Shown in pieces: positions 9,911 to 20,174 of a DNA stretch of 26,586 nt. Source of the stretch: Schoenoplectus triqueter (taxonomy: Eukaryota > Streptophyta > Magnoliopsida > Poales > Cyperaceae); contig CAXKVV010001272.1 in NCBI GenBank assembly GCA_964058805.1, forward strand, positions 1 through 26,586, written 5' to 3'. The number at the start of each line of letters is the position of its first letter. Within the stretch, counting starts at the first letter, position 1. The notes below the pieces were generated by a model. That model did not search any database, was not told the DNA's origin, and was given only the letters and a program-made list of their open reading frames with translations. Position numbers and translations under genes: made by a program.

Positions 9911-10481
9911 TAGGGTGTAAACATAGTAAAATATAATTTTATTTGTGATCCGATTTGAAAAATAATAAAGATTATCTGATTTTTATATCTGAATATCATA
10001 TTTGTATTCTTTTTGGAAAAATTTTAATGGCTAAAGATACGATTCAGTTATCATCTATACATATCCGTCTGTTTAACTATTATTTGTCAATCTTCAAAAT
10101 TAATTGAATACATATCCGAACATTTTCATTATATACTTTTTTATTAGATTTTTAGCATACATTATAATTTTAATTAATTTTACAACTAACTTATACTAAT
10201 GTATCATATTTTTTTTATAATTTATTGATACATTTGAATTAGTAATATAATAATAATAATTAATAATTAATATTTATAATTAATAATTTTATCAGGAAAT
10301 AGTATGCAATATTTTTTTAGTGATAGATATAATATTTTTATTTAATATTTAAAATATTTATAAATATATATTCATATGATATTCAATTCATATCCAGATA
10401 TTCGTTGAATATTTGATATATAAATTACAATGGATGTGAATATAATAATACTATTATTAATTCGATCCGTGTACATTCCTA
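9911..10481. mobile_element. probable hAT-like element, ATCCGA/ATATCC arrays
   Basis: The left end TAGGGTGTAAACATAG and the right end, read on the minus strand as TAGGAATGTACACGGATCG, form imperfect terminal repeats. The end regions carry GATCCGATTTG, ATATCCGTC, ATATCCGAAC, CATATCCAGATATTCG and similar motifs. The flanks (GTCCGTTT and CGGATTGG) do not match, so no target duplication survives or the boundaries are slightly off. No reading frame of note. The layout parallels the hAT-like elements at 4263 and 9218. Confidence 0.5.
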
Positions 10482-10703
10482 CGGATTGGTATCCGCTATT
10501 ATTTTGGATAAAAGGAGAGTTCTATTATTCTCATCTCGACGATGGAGATTTCGAATTTGAGATATTTTGAGATTTGAATTATTACAAATATTTTGATATT
10601 CGAACTACCAAAAAATTGGAAAATTGGATGAAAAAAAATAAAACCCTACTTTAGATCCAAAATAAATAGCAGATTCAGACTCCATTCCTATCGGTCCGCA
10701 CTT
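10482..10703. other. spacer between two elements
   Basis: No gene. It holds TTTGAGATATTTTGAGATTTG and ATATTTTGATATTCGAACTACC, which read like the ends of another degraded motif-array element, but I cannot define its borders. Confidence 0.3.
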
Positions 10704-11006
10704 GAAGGGTATGTTTGGATGGGTCAGGAATAGCAGAATAGATACTGTTTTCGGAATATAAATTGCATTTGTGTATCCAAATGTAAATTTACTATTCTTG
10801 AACAATGAAAATAGTTGCTATTATGTGATGAGAATAAAATAGCTATTATTTTTCTCAACTCTCCATTACTATTTCCAATAAACAATCCAAATAATATTTA
10901 TACCGTCCAAAATAGTATCATCTTTTTAGCTAACCTAAAAATCACTATTTTTCTTCATTTGCTATTCTTCTTAAGCAATTTTTCGCACGATCCAAACAAA
11001 CCCGAA
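10704..11006. mobile_element. Tourist-like MITE upstream of the RHF2A-type gene
   Basis: A 297-bp element (10707-11003) has inverted ends GGGTATGTTTGGAT (left) and, on the minus strand from the right, GGGTTTGTTTGGAT. Subterminal GGAATAGCAG and TTGCTATTCTT are also inverted. It is flanked on both sides by GAA (10704-10706, 11004-11006). GGG..TGTTTGG ends are typical of Tourist-like MITEs, whose duplication is usually TWA, so GAA is unusual. It ends about 630 bp before the start codon of the RING gene, within its promoter. Confidence 0.65.
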
Positions 11007-11630
11007 GCGTCCATGTTATTTTTGTGATTTCTCGTTCTCTTGTCATACAGGTGATTTTTATTTTTTTATTAATAAAATAAGCGGCTCTTTCTCTATGGCC
11101 CATCCCCTCTGCAACTGATCCCTCGTCTCGCAATGGATTCTTGCGCTTCCTCTCAGTAATAAAACCCTTACCTCGAACGTTGGGTAACTTGTGTTCTAGC
11201 CAAGGTACTATCCTTTTTTTTTCTCTATCGGTTATTTTATCTGTTTCTTAATTTGCTTTAAAAATTTGGCACGGGGGTTATTCATGAAGTATTGTACAAG
11301 TTCGAGATATTCTTTTACGATAATTAATTAAATCTTGATTAGTTTTTAGAACTCGGATATAATATATTTGTAAAGCCATTTATACGTTCTATTCCAGAAC
11401 CCCCTTTTTTTTGGGTTGGTACTGATTAGGTTTGAGTTTCTCATGCTGTGTCATTGCTTTTCTTCGTATCTGCTGGTGTGCTATACTTGTAAGGTAAAGT
11501 AGGTTCCTTTTTTTTCTTTGCTAAGTTGGCCGTGATTAAAGGACGCTAATATTAGAACAAACTATTGTTAGGTTTTTGGGCGTCTCCCATATTACCAATC
11601 TCAAAATTCAATTGGAGAGGAGAATTTGAG
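11007..11630 (+). promoter_or_regulatory. promoter and 5' leader of the RING E3 gene
   Basis: Composition changes at about 11080 to GC-richer, pyrimidine-rich DNA (GCGGCTCTTTCTCTATGGCCCATCCCCTCTGC), typical of a transcribed leader. A plausible 5' UTR intron runs from AAG^GTACTA (donor at 11205) to TTGTTAG (acceptor ending 11571), placing the ATG 59 bases into the second leader exon. The transcription start and the leader intron are inference. Confidence 0.45.
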
Positions 11631-14600
11631 ATGCAGAAGATGGAGAATCAGCACTCATCGGCAGTGGCTTTTGTTGAGGGAGGGACTCAAGATGTGTGTG
11701 ATGATAGTTGCAGCATTTGTCTTGAACCGTTCTGTAATAGTGATCCATCTACGGTATTTGTTTAAACTAATATTTGTTTCTGGTGATTTATTTATTTGTT
11801 TATGCTGTGAGCAAGTTTTGAGTTGCTTTTATTTGATCAGGTGACTAGTTGCAATCATGACTTCCATTTGCAATGCATTCTTGAATGGTAACTTCTCTTC
11901 ATTTCCTTCTTTGTTTCATTAATATCTTGATATTTTATTATATATGTTAGAAAAATCGATTTCTGGTCAGAATTTTCTAAGCAATGCACTTAGAGAAGTT
12001 TACAAGAACAAGAATACTGTGTAGGAGACTAATAGTAGACCAAACAGTCATTGACCTAATTTCTTATTGATAAGGACGAGAAGTTGAGAACACTGGTGAA
12101 TGTGGTTTCTTTACCGAACAATGATTTAACTGCTGTGGCAAGACGACAATTGTTGATTTTAGTCAGGGGTATCTTCTACTAAAGTTAGTTTACCAATTGA
12201 TGTAGGTATGGCATTAGTTGATTTAAGGTTGGAGTATCTTCTATTAAGTTGTTTATGAAATGATCCAGGTGCCAACGTAGTTCTCAGTGCCCCATGTGTT
12301 GGCGGCCAATTTGCTTAAAGGATCCTACAAGGTTTCAAGTTTTTTATACTCTCTCTCTCTCTCTCTCTACATATGTATCTTGTGATGCTTGTCATGCTGG
12401 TTGAAAAGTCCAATAAAATCGAGTTCTGGTAGGAAGCTGGAACTAGAATCCTAAACAGGATGAGAAAGCAATTCCTATGCATAATGCACTTTCTTTGGAA
12501 CCAAATGACTTGGACTAATATTATTAAAATGCCAGAAATAGGAGTACTGCTTCTGCGCAACTTGTCCCATTGAAATCCATACTAAAAATTGACATGGTCA
12601 ATTTTATTTGTTTAACATATGTTTATTTTTCTTTCTTCCTCTTTGCTCAACAGCCAAATACTCCTTGAAGTAGTACAAAAAGAGAGAATTATGAGGGACA
12701 GCCAGTCTCGTGGACCTGTCTATGTCCATCCTGTGCTTGCTGGTTTGGAATTTGAGCAAGTATGTTTATACAAGTTTAGCATCTACTTTTTGTCAAAAAA
12801 ACAATAACATTCATGCATAATACTTCCATAACCTGCTGATCTGGTACAGAATTTTGCTTTTGTTTTAATAGTACTATTATAGTAGTTTGACTAGGTCTAA
12901 TCCTTGGCAGGGAACCAACCAATTTAGGTTTACTGTCTAGATGATTTGTTTATTTGGATGTTGGTGCCCTCTTTTGAGACTTGAGAGAGTGACATTATGA
13001 AAACATAGCTATGGATCCTGGTGTTCTTTGAAGTTTGTGTCTAGTTGGTGTTGATCCAGAATTTTATAGATAATACCTTTTTTGCCCTATAGGAGAACAG
13101 TGCAGATGCTATTTTCTTCTACTTGTTCTCATATGTATGTAGTACTGAATTTTTACTGATACTAAAACTGCTGTTGAGTCTGTCCTGGTAAAATGAGGTA
13201 CATGTCAGTATGCCACTACTGCCCTTCTTGTCCAGGTGCAAGTGCCCCATGCACTATTGCCAATCCTATCTAACTGGCTTAAGCTACATTTGGGTTTCAT
13301 TTAGATCTCCATCCACGCCATATAAAACTAATTTAATGGTAAACATTAGGAAAGTCAAAATGGTCCTGTCAATTTCATCCCACAGGCTTTTGGGATGTAC
13401 TGAAGTATTGATTTTATTTTTCACATCAAATTTTAACTTTTAGTTATCCCGGACCATTCAATCATTCAATTTAACTCCGGAGTAGAAAGTATAATAAGCT
13501 GTAAAGTAAAAACTGTATTTTCTGAAAAGCATAGTATAATTATTTCCTTCTCTCAACCAAATCACAGAGAACTTTAATAGATACAGCTCAAATTTATCTT
13601 CTATTTATTTCAGTTGGAAGCCAGTTCAGAATCTGCTGAGCTGGATGAGGTTTTGATGCAACGATTGGCTGCAGCAGCCATCAATGACAGGGCATTTGAG
13701 ATTGCCGAAAGAGAGATGCTATCTAACAGCAACAGATCCACGAATGGTGCCAGTTCTCAGGCTCCATCTTTACCACAAAATTCTATCACCACTTCCGGCA
13801 GTAGAGTTATAACTGGACAAGTAAGGCAGCATGTTCCACCATCCCAAAGGAACCCATCGGATCCTGCTCCAGATCAGACATCTCCATCTGTTAATATAGG
13901 TGCTTCTGGTAACAACCCTGCAGGATCTAGTAACAGGCATGTTAATTCATTCTCTTGTCTTGTATTCCTCCAGTTCTGGCTTTTTATTGATTCTCTCAGT
14001 AGTCCCCCCCTTTGCTTTTCTTTCCCGCTGCGCGCCCGAAGTAACCTGTTAATGCTGCTTATTCGAAGTTTTAACCACAATTTGTATAGAACTTTAAGGA
14101 CTTTTAGCAGTAGGTAGAAAGGAAATGATAGAATGAAATCATACTTGAGTTGGCAATTCCTGCATGAACGAAACATTGCTCGCGAAAACCTCTAATAATT
14201 TTTTGTTTTGTTTTATATTTGCTCTAGGAACTTGTCTGGAAAGCCAACATCCAGCAGCAATGAGATTGCAGGTCTCTCTGAGTTGCAAGCTTTCTCTGAA
14301 TCTTTGAAGTCACGTCTCGATGCAGCATCAAGCAGGTAAGAATTGACAAAAAATACCACTATAATATTTCTTTACAAACTGACCAAATGATGCAATGTTC
14401 CTTCTTATTAGTTTTGGGTAGTTTCTATTTTTTCATGCAGCTTCTAATATATATATTTTTTCAATAATTGTGATTGCTTCTTTGGTCTTAAAAAAAAATT
14501 GTGATTACTTCTGAATGGTGGCATCCAAGTCTTCATATATTAAGGTTACTGACTAATAGCACCTGAACCATTATAAAATGTTAATTCAATAGTAAATGTG

Positions 14601-15317
14601 ACCATATTGTCTCAAGTTATACAATATATTAATTTCATTGTTAAGATAATAATGCATATAACTTGTTGATATTTGTGAACATTTTTTTTTTCCATAGAAG
14701 TTCACTTTGCACTTCACTTGATCAGGTGTAATCTACTGATATCTGTTAATAAGTCCAAGGTTGTGTTAAATATGATGCATGTTAGGGGAAATTTTGGGTG
14801 CTATTTGCAATTATACTGGCAATTATATTCAAGAAAGACCCCTTTGAAGTTTTGCACATTAGAGTTCACCAAAAGCTTGTCGTAGCCTAACCTAATATAA
14901 GAAGTAGAACTGAAATGAGATATAGAGATTAAGTTGTTGTTTTGAATGCAACACTCTTTTCTCAACAAGTATAGGTATAGAGAATCGATTAGGAAGAACA
15001 CAAGGGGATGGAAAGAGAGGCTATTTTCACGAAATGTTACCTTATCTGACCTTGGCTCAGAGGTCAAAAAAGAGGTGAGTAATGGAATAGCAAGTGTTTC
15101 ACGCATGATGCAACGACTAGAGACAAAGGGCAATAGCTATGTACATGAAGTTAGAGGGAACAACAACAATCTTGATGGTTCATCTAATATTAACCCTAAT
15201 CAAAGCATGCGGTTACAAATAGCTAGAGTGGCTGCTTCTGATGGTTCATCTTCATCGCCTTTTCCGAGTATTGCCAGTTCGTCTAATGCGTGTGTTGCAA
15301 GTTCGAGCCCAAAATAA
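11631..15317 (+). CDS. RHF2A: RING-H2 E3 ubiquitin ligase, RHF2A type
   Basis: Seven exons join in phase: 11631-11753, 11841-11887, 12269-12331, 12654-12759, 13614-13936, 14228-14335 and 14975-15317, giving 370 residues. ATG 11631 is the first in-frame ATG; MENQ at 11640 is an alternative. The protein opens with AFVEGGTQDVCDD, then a RING-H2 domain at residues 27-67 with metal ligands CSIC, CNH, H50, C53 and CPMC (C3H2C3). RSSQCPMCWRPICLKDPTSQ follows, then a long low-complexity Ser/Asn/Gln/Pro linker and a conserved tail with ELQAFSESLKSRLDAASSRY, SIRKNTRGWKERLFSRN and a helical GSEVKKEV. These match Arabidopsis RHF2A, which acts with RHF1A in gametophyte development by promoting degradation of the CDK inhibitor ICK4/KRP6. 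The fifth intron is GC-AG: frame demands AACAG^GCATGT at 13936/13937. Identification is strong; splice sites were not tested on RNA. Confidence 0.92.
12349..12368 (+). repeat. (CT)10 microsatellite in intron 3
   Basis: Ten perfect CT units lie 18 bases after the exon-3 donor of the RING E3 gene. Likely a length-variable marker; no regulatory role is indicated. Confidence 0.9.
12760..13613 (+). other. intron 4 of the RING E3 gene
   Basis: An 854-nt intron (CAA^GTATGT to TTATTTCAG). The open frame at 13210-13443 has no similarity to the host protein and is accidental. No repeat element identified. Confidence 0.7.
14336..14974 (+). other. intron 6 of the RING E3 gene
   Basis: A 639-nt intron (GCAG^GTAAGA to AAGTATAG) splitting an Arg codon. 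AT-rich, with no recognised element. Open frames on the minus strand here are accidental. Confidence 0.7.
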
Positions 15318-17414
15318 GGTTATTTTGTATAGGTAATAATTGAACAGTTCCTTCTCTGAATTATTTTATTTGATAATGGGCCATCATATTTCTATTTTCA
15401 GCACATGCTATGAGAACAAACTAAAATGAGAAAATGGAAAATTTTATTTAAACATCAAAATGGCGCATATACCATGCCATTTTATCAGCATGCACCCCAG
15501 AATTTCCTTCTCACTTTTATTTTTGGCCAAATAATTTTGGTGGTTTTCTAATGTGAAATTTATTTAGTATTACTATGCCATGGGGACATATTTTGAGTTG
15601 AATCATTGTCTAGGATTAGTATGATTTTTCATGTGGATATATAAATTACGACCTGACGTGACTGGTAGGTTGCTGGTTCAAATTTTTCATGGTCATGTGT
15701 GGTGTTGTTATTTTCAACTTCTTTTTTGGTTGCTAAACTGGAATTCTGAATTTAGGTTTTGTTTTTCTTTGCATTTTCAGGTTACAATGATACAAATTAA
15801 TTATAAAAGATGAAATTAAGGATCAGTGTGACTGAAAAGTTAACTTTATATTGGCTTGGTGAATCAGCAATAGGTTTTGTGACAATTTGGTTTTAGTTAG
15901 AACTTCGTAAATGTTGTTTGTGGGCAGTGCTCGGCTTGGTCAAATACGGGCCGCCCTCATATAGGAGTTGAATGCAGCTCCTTTATAAAGGTAGTGTGTA
16001 TGCTGCAAAACCTACAGAAGCAATGGTGTGATGCAGCACAGCGTGGTTTCCTAGTTTTCTAAGCGAGGAAAATGATAGAGGCTTCCTATACATTTCAATA
16101 TGTTGGGAAATTTGCATTGTATGTTATGCAGATGTTTGGGGTTAGTAACATGTATTTGTGGCCATTTCTATATAACAGCTGATGCACGTAAGATTGTTGA
16201 TATTGTTGTTGACACCAATTTTATTATTCACGTTACATTAAATGAGTAGTTATGTATTTTAATGGTTTTATTATGCAAATTTTTATTTTAAGTATCGTCA
16301 TTACTAAAATTAAATGAATTATTATATATATTAAATATTAACGGTATTTAAATTGAATAATAAAAATGTCATACAAAATAATTGCATAACAAAGTCGGTA
16401 ACATGTATAATAACTAATTTAGTATGTATAATAAAATCCAGATGAATTTAGCGTATATAATAATGCCCACATCAAAGATGATGTTAATAATGATGCAACT
16501 AATTTGCATTTGTGACTCAAATCCAAATCTGAATTGAAATCTAATTCGTTTCTTTTAACTTATCCTATTCGTGTAGAGCTCAAGTTCAAATAACATTTTA
16601 GCTCAGTAACCCAGTTTCCTACTCCGCCTATTAGTTGGAATAAAATAAAATAAAATGTTGCTTTTAGCTTAAATCATAAAGTCGGAAGTAAATTGCATAA
16701 ATTGTTGCTGCAAGTTTGAAGCAATTCCAATTTTGTTCCTGAAGGTTCCATAAGGAAATCAGTCTGGTTTTTTATTCTGATATTCCCATTTGGCATTGCT
16801 TCTCGAATCAAATGCATACTACCCTCTTTGGTATAATAAATACTAGGGCTACGCCTTGGTTTTTTATCAAATGCATACTACCCTCTTCTGTGTGTTTACG
16901 TCTGGAATGAAATTATTCCAGAAATAGTGTTACATGAGGTTGTGATGACCTTAATTGACAACGAAACAAAAATATTGACCGTACACTTATATTAGATATT
17001 TTGGGTAAAACATAATTCCAATATAACACCTAGTTTCTGCCAAAACTTGCAGATAAACCCAACAAATTTCACACTCACTAAGACAACAGTTGTAAGTGTG
17101 GCATACATGTTTTGGCAGCCCACGCTGCAAAAATGAAGAAAACAAAAATTTAAATCACTATAAATCTATCAGCAACAGTATATATGTGTGCGAGAGAGAG
17201 AGTGAGTACTGGAAAATCACTGGAGACATTTTTTGTGCTCGTTGCATCAAAACAGATCGAATCCTTGACAGATACATCACTTCTTTGAAACCTATTAACA
17301 GGAAAAAAATGAACTGCCTTTACAATTAAACTATTCATATTTAAGATAAATTTTACTTTCACAAAGCGAACAAGATGAAAAATACATACTTTTACTCCAT
17401 CCTGGGATCCAAGA
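15318..17414. other. RING E3 downstream region and intergenic DNA
   Basis: The first part, perhaps to about 16150, is GC-richer than the intergenic background and may be 3' UTR; GTATAG^GTAATA (15340) and GCATTTTCAG (15780) could even mark a 3' UTR intron. From about 16195 to 16470 it is very AT-rich, with an inverted TTATTATGCAAATTTTTATTT / AAAATAATTGCATAAC pair resembling the 7482-7680 segment. A 61-bp-period duplication lies at 16807-16888. Beyond 17000 is presumed 3' flank of any minus-strand transcript. The open frames at 15631-15813 and 17096-17329 show no family features. Confidence 0.35.
16807..16888 (+). repeat. short local duplication, 61-bp period
   Basis: TCAAATGCATACTACCCTCTT occurs at about 16807 and again at about 16868, with 40 unrelated bases between. 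It looks like a small replication or repair duplication in non-coding DNA. Confidence 0.7.
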
Positions 17415-19235
17415 TCATCCATCGCTCATTCCAATTTGCAATTTCTCAACTGTATATGAAAGCTTTACATATATTATAATTTTTTCAATTTGCAATTAAT
17501 TTTCACAGGTAATTTAGTTGAGAATTTAAACAGAACCACTATAATAATTACCTTATCAAAATTACGAAATACACCCAAGGTAATCCTCCTTTACAGAACC
17601 AATTCAAAAAGAGGAGAGCAAAAGAACATGCAAAGAGTTTCTGGATCATAGATTACATAATTCTAGTGAACACATTAAGTGACGAGCAGAGATCAATTTT
17701 TTCAAGATTTTAAGAAGCACAAAGCATTCATCAGCAAGATCAAATTTGAACACAGCAGGTATATGAATCTGTTGTGAGCTACAAAACTTCTAGGTTTTTT
17801 GTGTTATGTGAAGTTTTTAACCTCTGCATCTGCCATAGAAAATGGTCAGTTAATTCCATAGTTTCATATTTACTTGCAAAATTTTATTTGCTCCTGATAA
17901 TATCATTAATGTCATGACATGGCAACAACATTCTAAGTTAACATGGCATTATGTGCGTAGCGAAAGAGGACCCCGAGATGGGCGAGAGAGTGGGTCTGAG
18001 GCTCTCGCAAGATGTCTTACCAGAAATTGCCACTACTAGAATATCCAAGAGCAACGTAGACCTATCTCTGACAAAGAAGACTCGATCCCCTTCCTGTGGA
18101 ACATAAAGAAATGCAACCAACGTTTATTTGAAAAAACAACCTCGAAGATTTGGAGTGGATATCCTCTGAAGTGGGCAATCACTTCAGAGAAAAAAGTGGG
18201 CAGAATTTGTATACTACAGTAGTTCGGGTAATGTAGCGGTCAGCATTAATGGATGTGAATTCATTGGGTTATTTAACGGGGCAGGTACTTCAGAGGATGT
18301 GAATTCGAAGATTTGGGACCAAAATCGATTAGCAGTGACCAAAATCACCTATATGATTAGTTACGAAGGCTTTTTGGCAAGCATTTACAGTGAGCGGTCG
18401 TGTAAACCCAAATCCTATTAGCAAATAGGAAAATATTTTCATTATTTCTCAAAAAACATAAATTTGTATCAAATTTAAACTTGTAATTAGCCCCAATATG
18501 AAGCACTGAAAATATTAAAATACAGAAAATCTCAAATACATATACTTGTCACTATAAATAAGAACTGTGATTCTAATGGTAGTAATGAGTACTAATATAA
18601 TTGATGTAAGTGAATCAATCAAATATCAGAATTCTAAGGAAAAAATCTTATTAATGGTCCAAGGTCATAGGTATTGATAAATCAAACTCCTATTTATTTG
18701 TTGAATGGAAAAATTTAAAGAAAATACCATAGTTACGGTGAAAAAGAAAAAACTTGGGCTTTATACAAAAAGGATGATATAATCTGGTTCCTTATATCAG
18801 TTGAGCAAATAAAAGCAAATAAAAGTTCTTAAGATATAAAATTCCGACTTATTCTATAACATAAATAGGGACACAACCCTTCAATTCAATAACTTTAACC
18901 ATATATATTTACTTGCCATAACCTGGAAAAACACATATTCCCTCATAATCTGGCATGCCAAGAACAGTCTATTCTATAGAAAATAGCACCAGTGCCTTAA
19001 TTCTACTAATATCCAAACTAAACAATGAAACCGCGCCATTGGTATTACAACAACAACAGTAGGTATAAAAGCAACATAATTTGTGAAAATTAAGTTGACT
19101 TAAAATCAGTAAATTTGATGCGGTACAATTTCAGATCACTTGAGAAGAGGTCCCTGAAGGAGATACCGGTCTGATCTTGAAGAATGAAGTTTTTTCTTTA
19201 TTTTTTTTTTCCAAATTGTTCTCCGCCTCTGCTTC
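17415..19235 (-). CDS. speculative three-exon partial gene, function unknown
   Basis: Reading the minus strand, three short open segments have good splice borders and agreeing phases. Exon A is 19235-19167 (after GTCATGTGCAG, donor CCG^GTATCT, 23 codons, [11 protein letters not shown]...). Exon B is 18093-18021 (after TTTATGTTCCACAG, donor CTG^[25 protein letters not shown]...). Exon C is 17449-17415 (after TATACAG, ending LQIGMSDG stop). Joined they give 58 residues with no stop. The start is missing; an open segment ending ILQLSH^GTAAGG near 19612 is phase-compatible as an upstream exon but has no clear ATG or acceptor. I do not recognise the protein. Exon A could instead read through to a TGA at 19139. 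Short frames can fit by chance, and part of the region looks compositionally foreign. Confidence 0.28.
18143..18316. repeat. cluster of short inverted and direct repeats
   Basis: A perfect 10-bp stem CTCTGAAGTG / CACTTCAGAG (18164-18173, 18180-18189) has a 6-base loop. ATCCTCTGAAGT (18162-18173) recurs inverted as ACTTCAGAGGAT (18287-18298). GGATGTGAATTC occurs at about 18251 and 18295, and CGAAGATTTGG at about 18143 and 18305. This may be a remnant of a small foldback insertion; no full element could be delimited. Confidence 0.55.
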
Positions 19236-19314
19236 CTGCACATGACGTGAATCACAATCAGTACACAGTTAACAACGCCATTGAATAAACTTCAGTTATT
19301 AGGAAAGCAGTCAG

Positions 19315-19575
19315 TAGAAGAGGGGTGCCACAAGGGCGGCCAAAAAGGAATGTAGGATCTCCTTCGATCTGGAGGGAGGGTAAGGCTACCTCGTGAGGAA
19401 GGAGATGGATAGAGCCCGAGAGAGCAATTCGGCCACAGGATCCTTGCGGCAACCAGAGGGTACCAAGGCAAAAGCTCTGTCGAACTGAGTGCAAGAGGAG
19501 CGTCAGTCTCCCTCTCCCCCTTGTTCCCAATCCCAACCCATCCCAGCCCACCTGTCGACACAGAAGACCAAGCCC
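19315..19575. other. GC-rich anomalous patch, possible organelle DNA insert
   Basis: About 260 bases are far richer in GC than the surrounding AT-rich DNA, with changes on both sides. The minus strand has two overlapping frames free of stops (starting 19593 and 19561), but neither looks like a plant protein family, and neither has ATG context or splice links. Runs such as GAGGGAGGGTAAGG and CCCGAGAGAGCAATTCGGCC recall plant mitochondrial intergenic DNA, so a nuclear insertion of organelle DNA is one explanation. I cannot confirm the origin. Confidence 0.35.
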
Positions 19576-20174
19576 CAAATTATGCAACAGCATAATAAGA
19601 TAACCTTACATGACTCAATTGAAGAATGATTTGGATCAGATCCTCCACAGCATACGAGCACCGATGTAGACACAGAAATCCTTGAGACAGATCTTAAACA
19701 CCTATCCTTGCCATCTACTATCGAAAGATATACATATCAGAAATAGAAAATCCCCAAACGTCGAAAAACAGCTCTTCAATAAACGTGCAAATTCGGAGAA
19801 AATTTAGAGCGAAAACATTCACTCTAGAATAATAAGCAGCGGTTATTATGCTCGTTTGTTGAAAGAGAACACTGACATTCATAAATAACATGTTTTTTCC
19901 TCACAAAATTGTTGTCCAAACAGATACAGACATGTTCAAACTTATGTGAGGGCAGAGGATACCAAGCACCAAGCAAAAAGCCATCACAATAAAGAAACCT
20001 ACACATGGATACTGCTATCTTATTTATTCTTTTAACTATCTTTAGAAACATTTTGATAATCTGAAGGACCAAACGATGTACCATCCCCTAAAGAACAGAC
20101 AAAATTGGATATCAATCCTCAACAAAGATGATGTTGCTCAAAAGCTCCATAAACCATAATCCTACAGAACTTCC

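Noticed and set aside
17150..17422. 90-codon minus-strand frame, and a 77-codon plus-strand frame over the same DNA
   Set aside because: Low-complexity hydrophobic and AT-driven codons with no family features; probably 3' flank.
19258..19593. Minus-strand open frames of 111 and 89 codons
   Set aside because: They overlap in different frames in a GC-rich patch, where stops are rare by chance. There are no domains and no plausible splice context.
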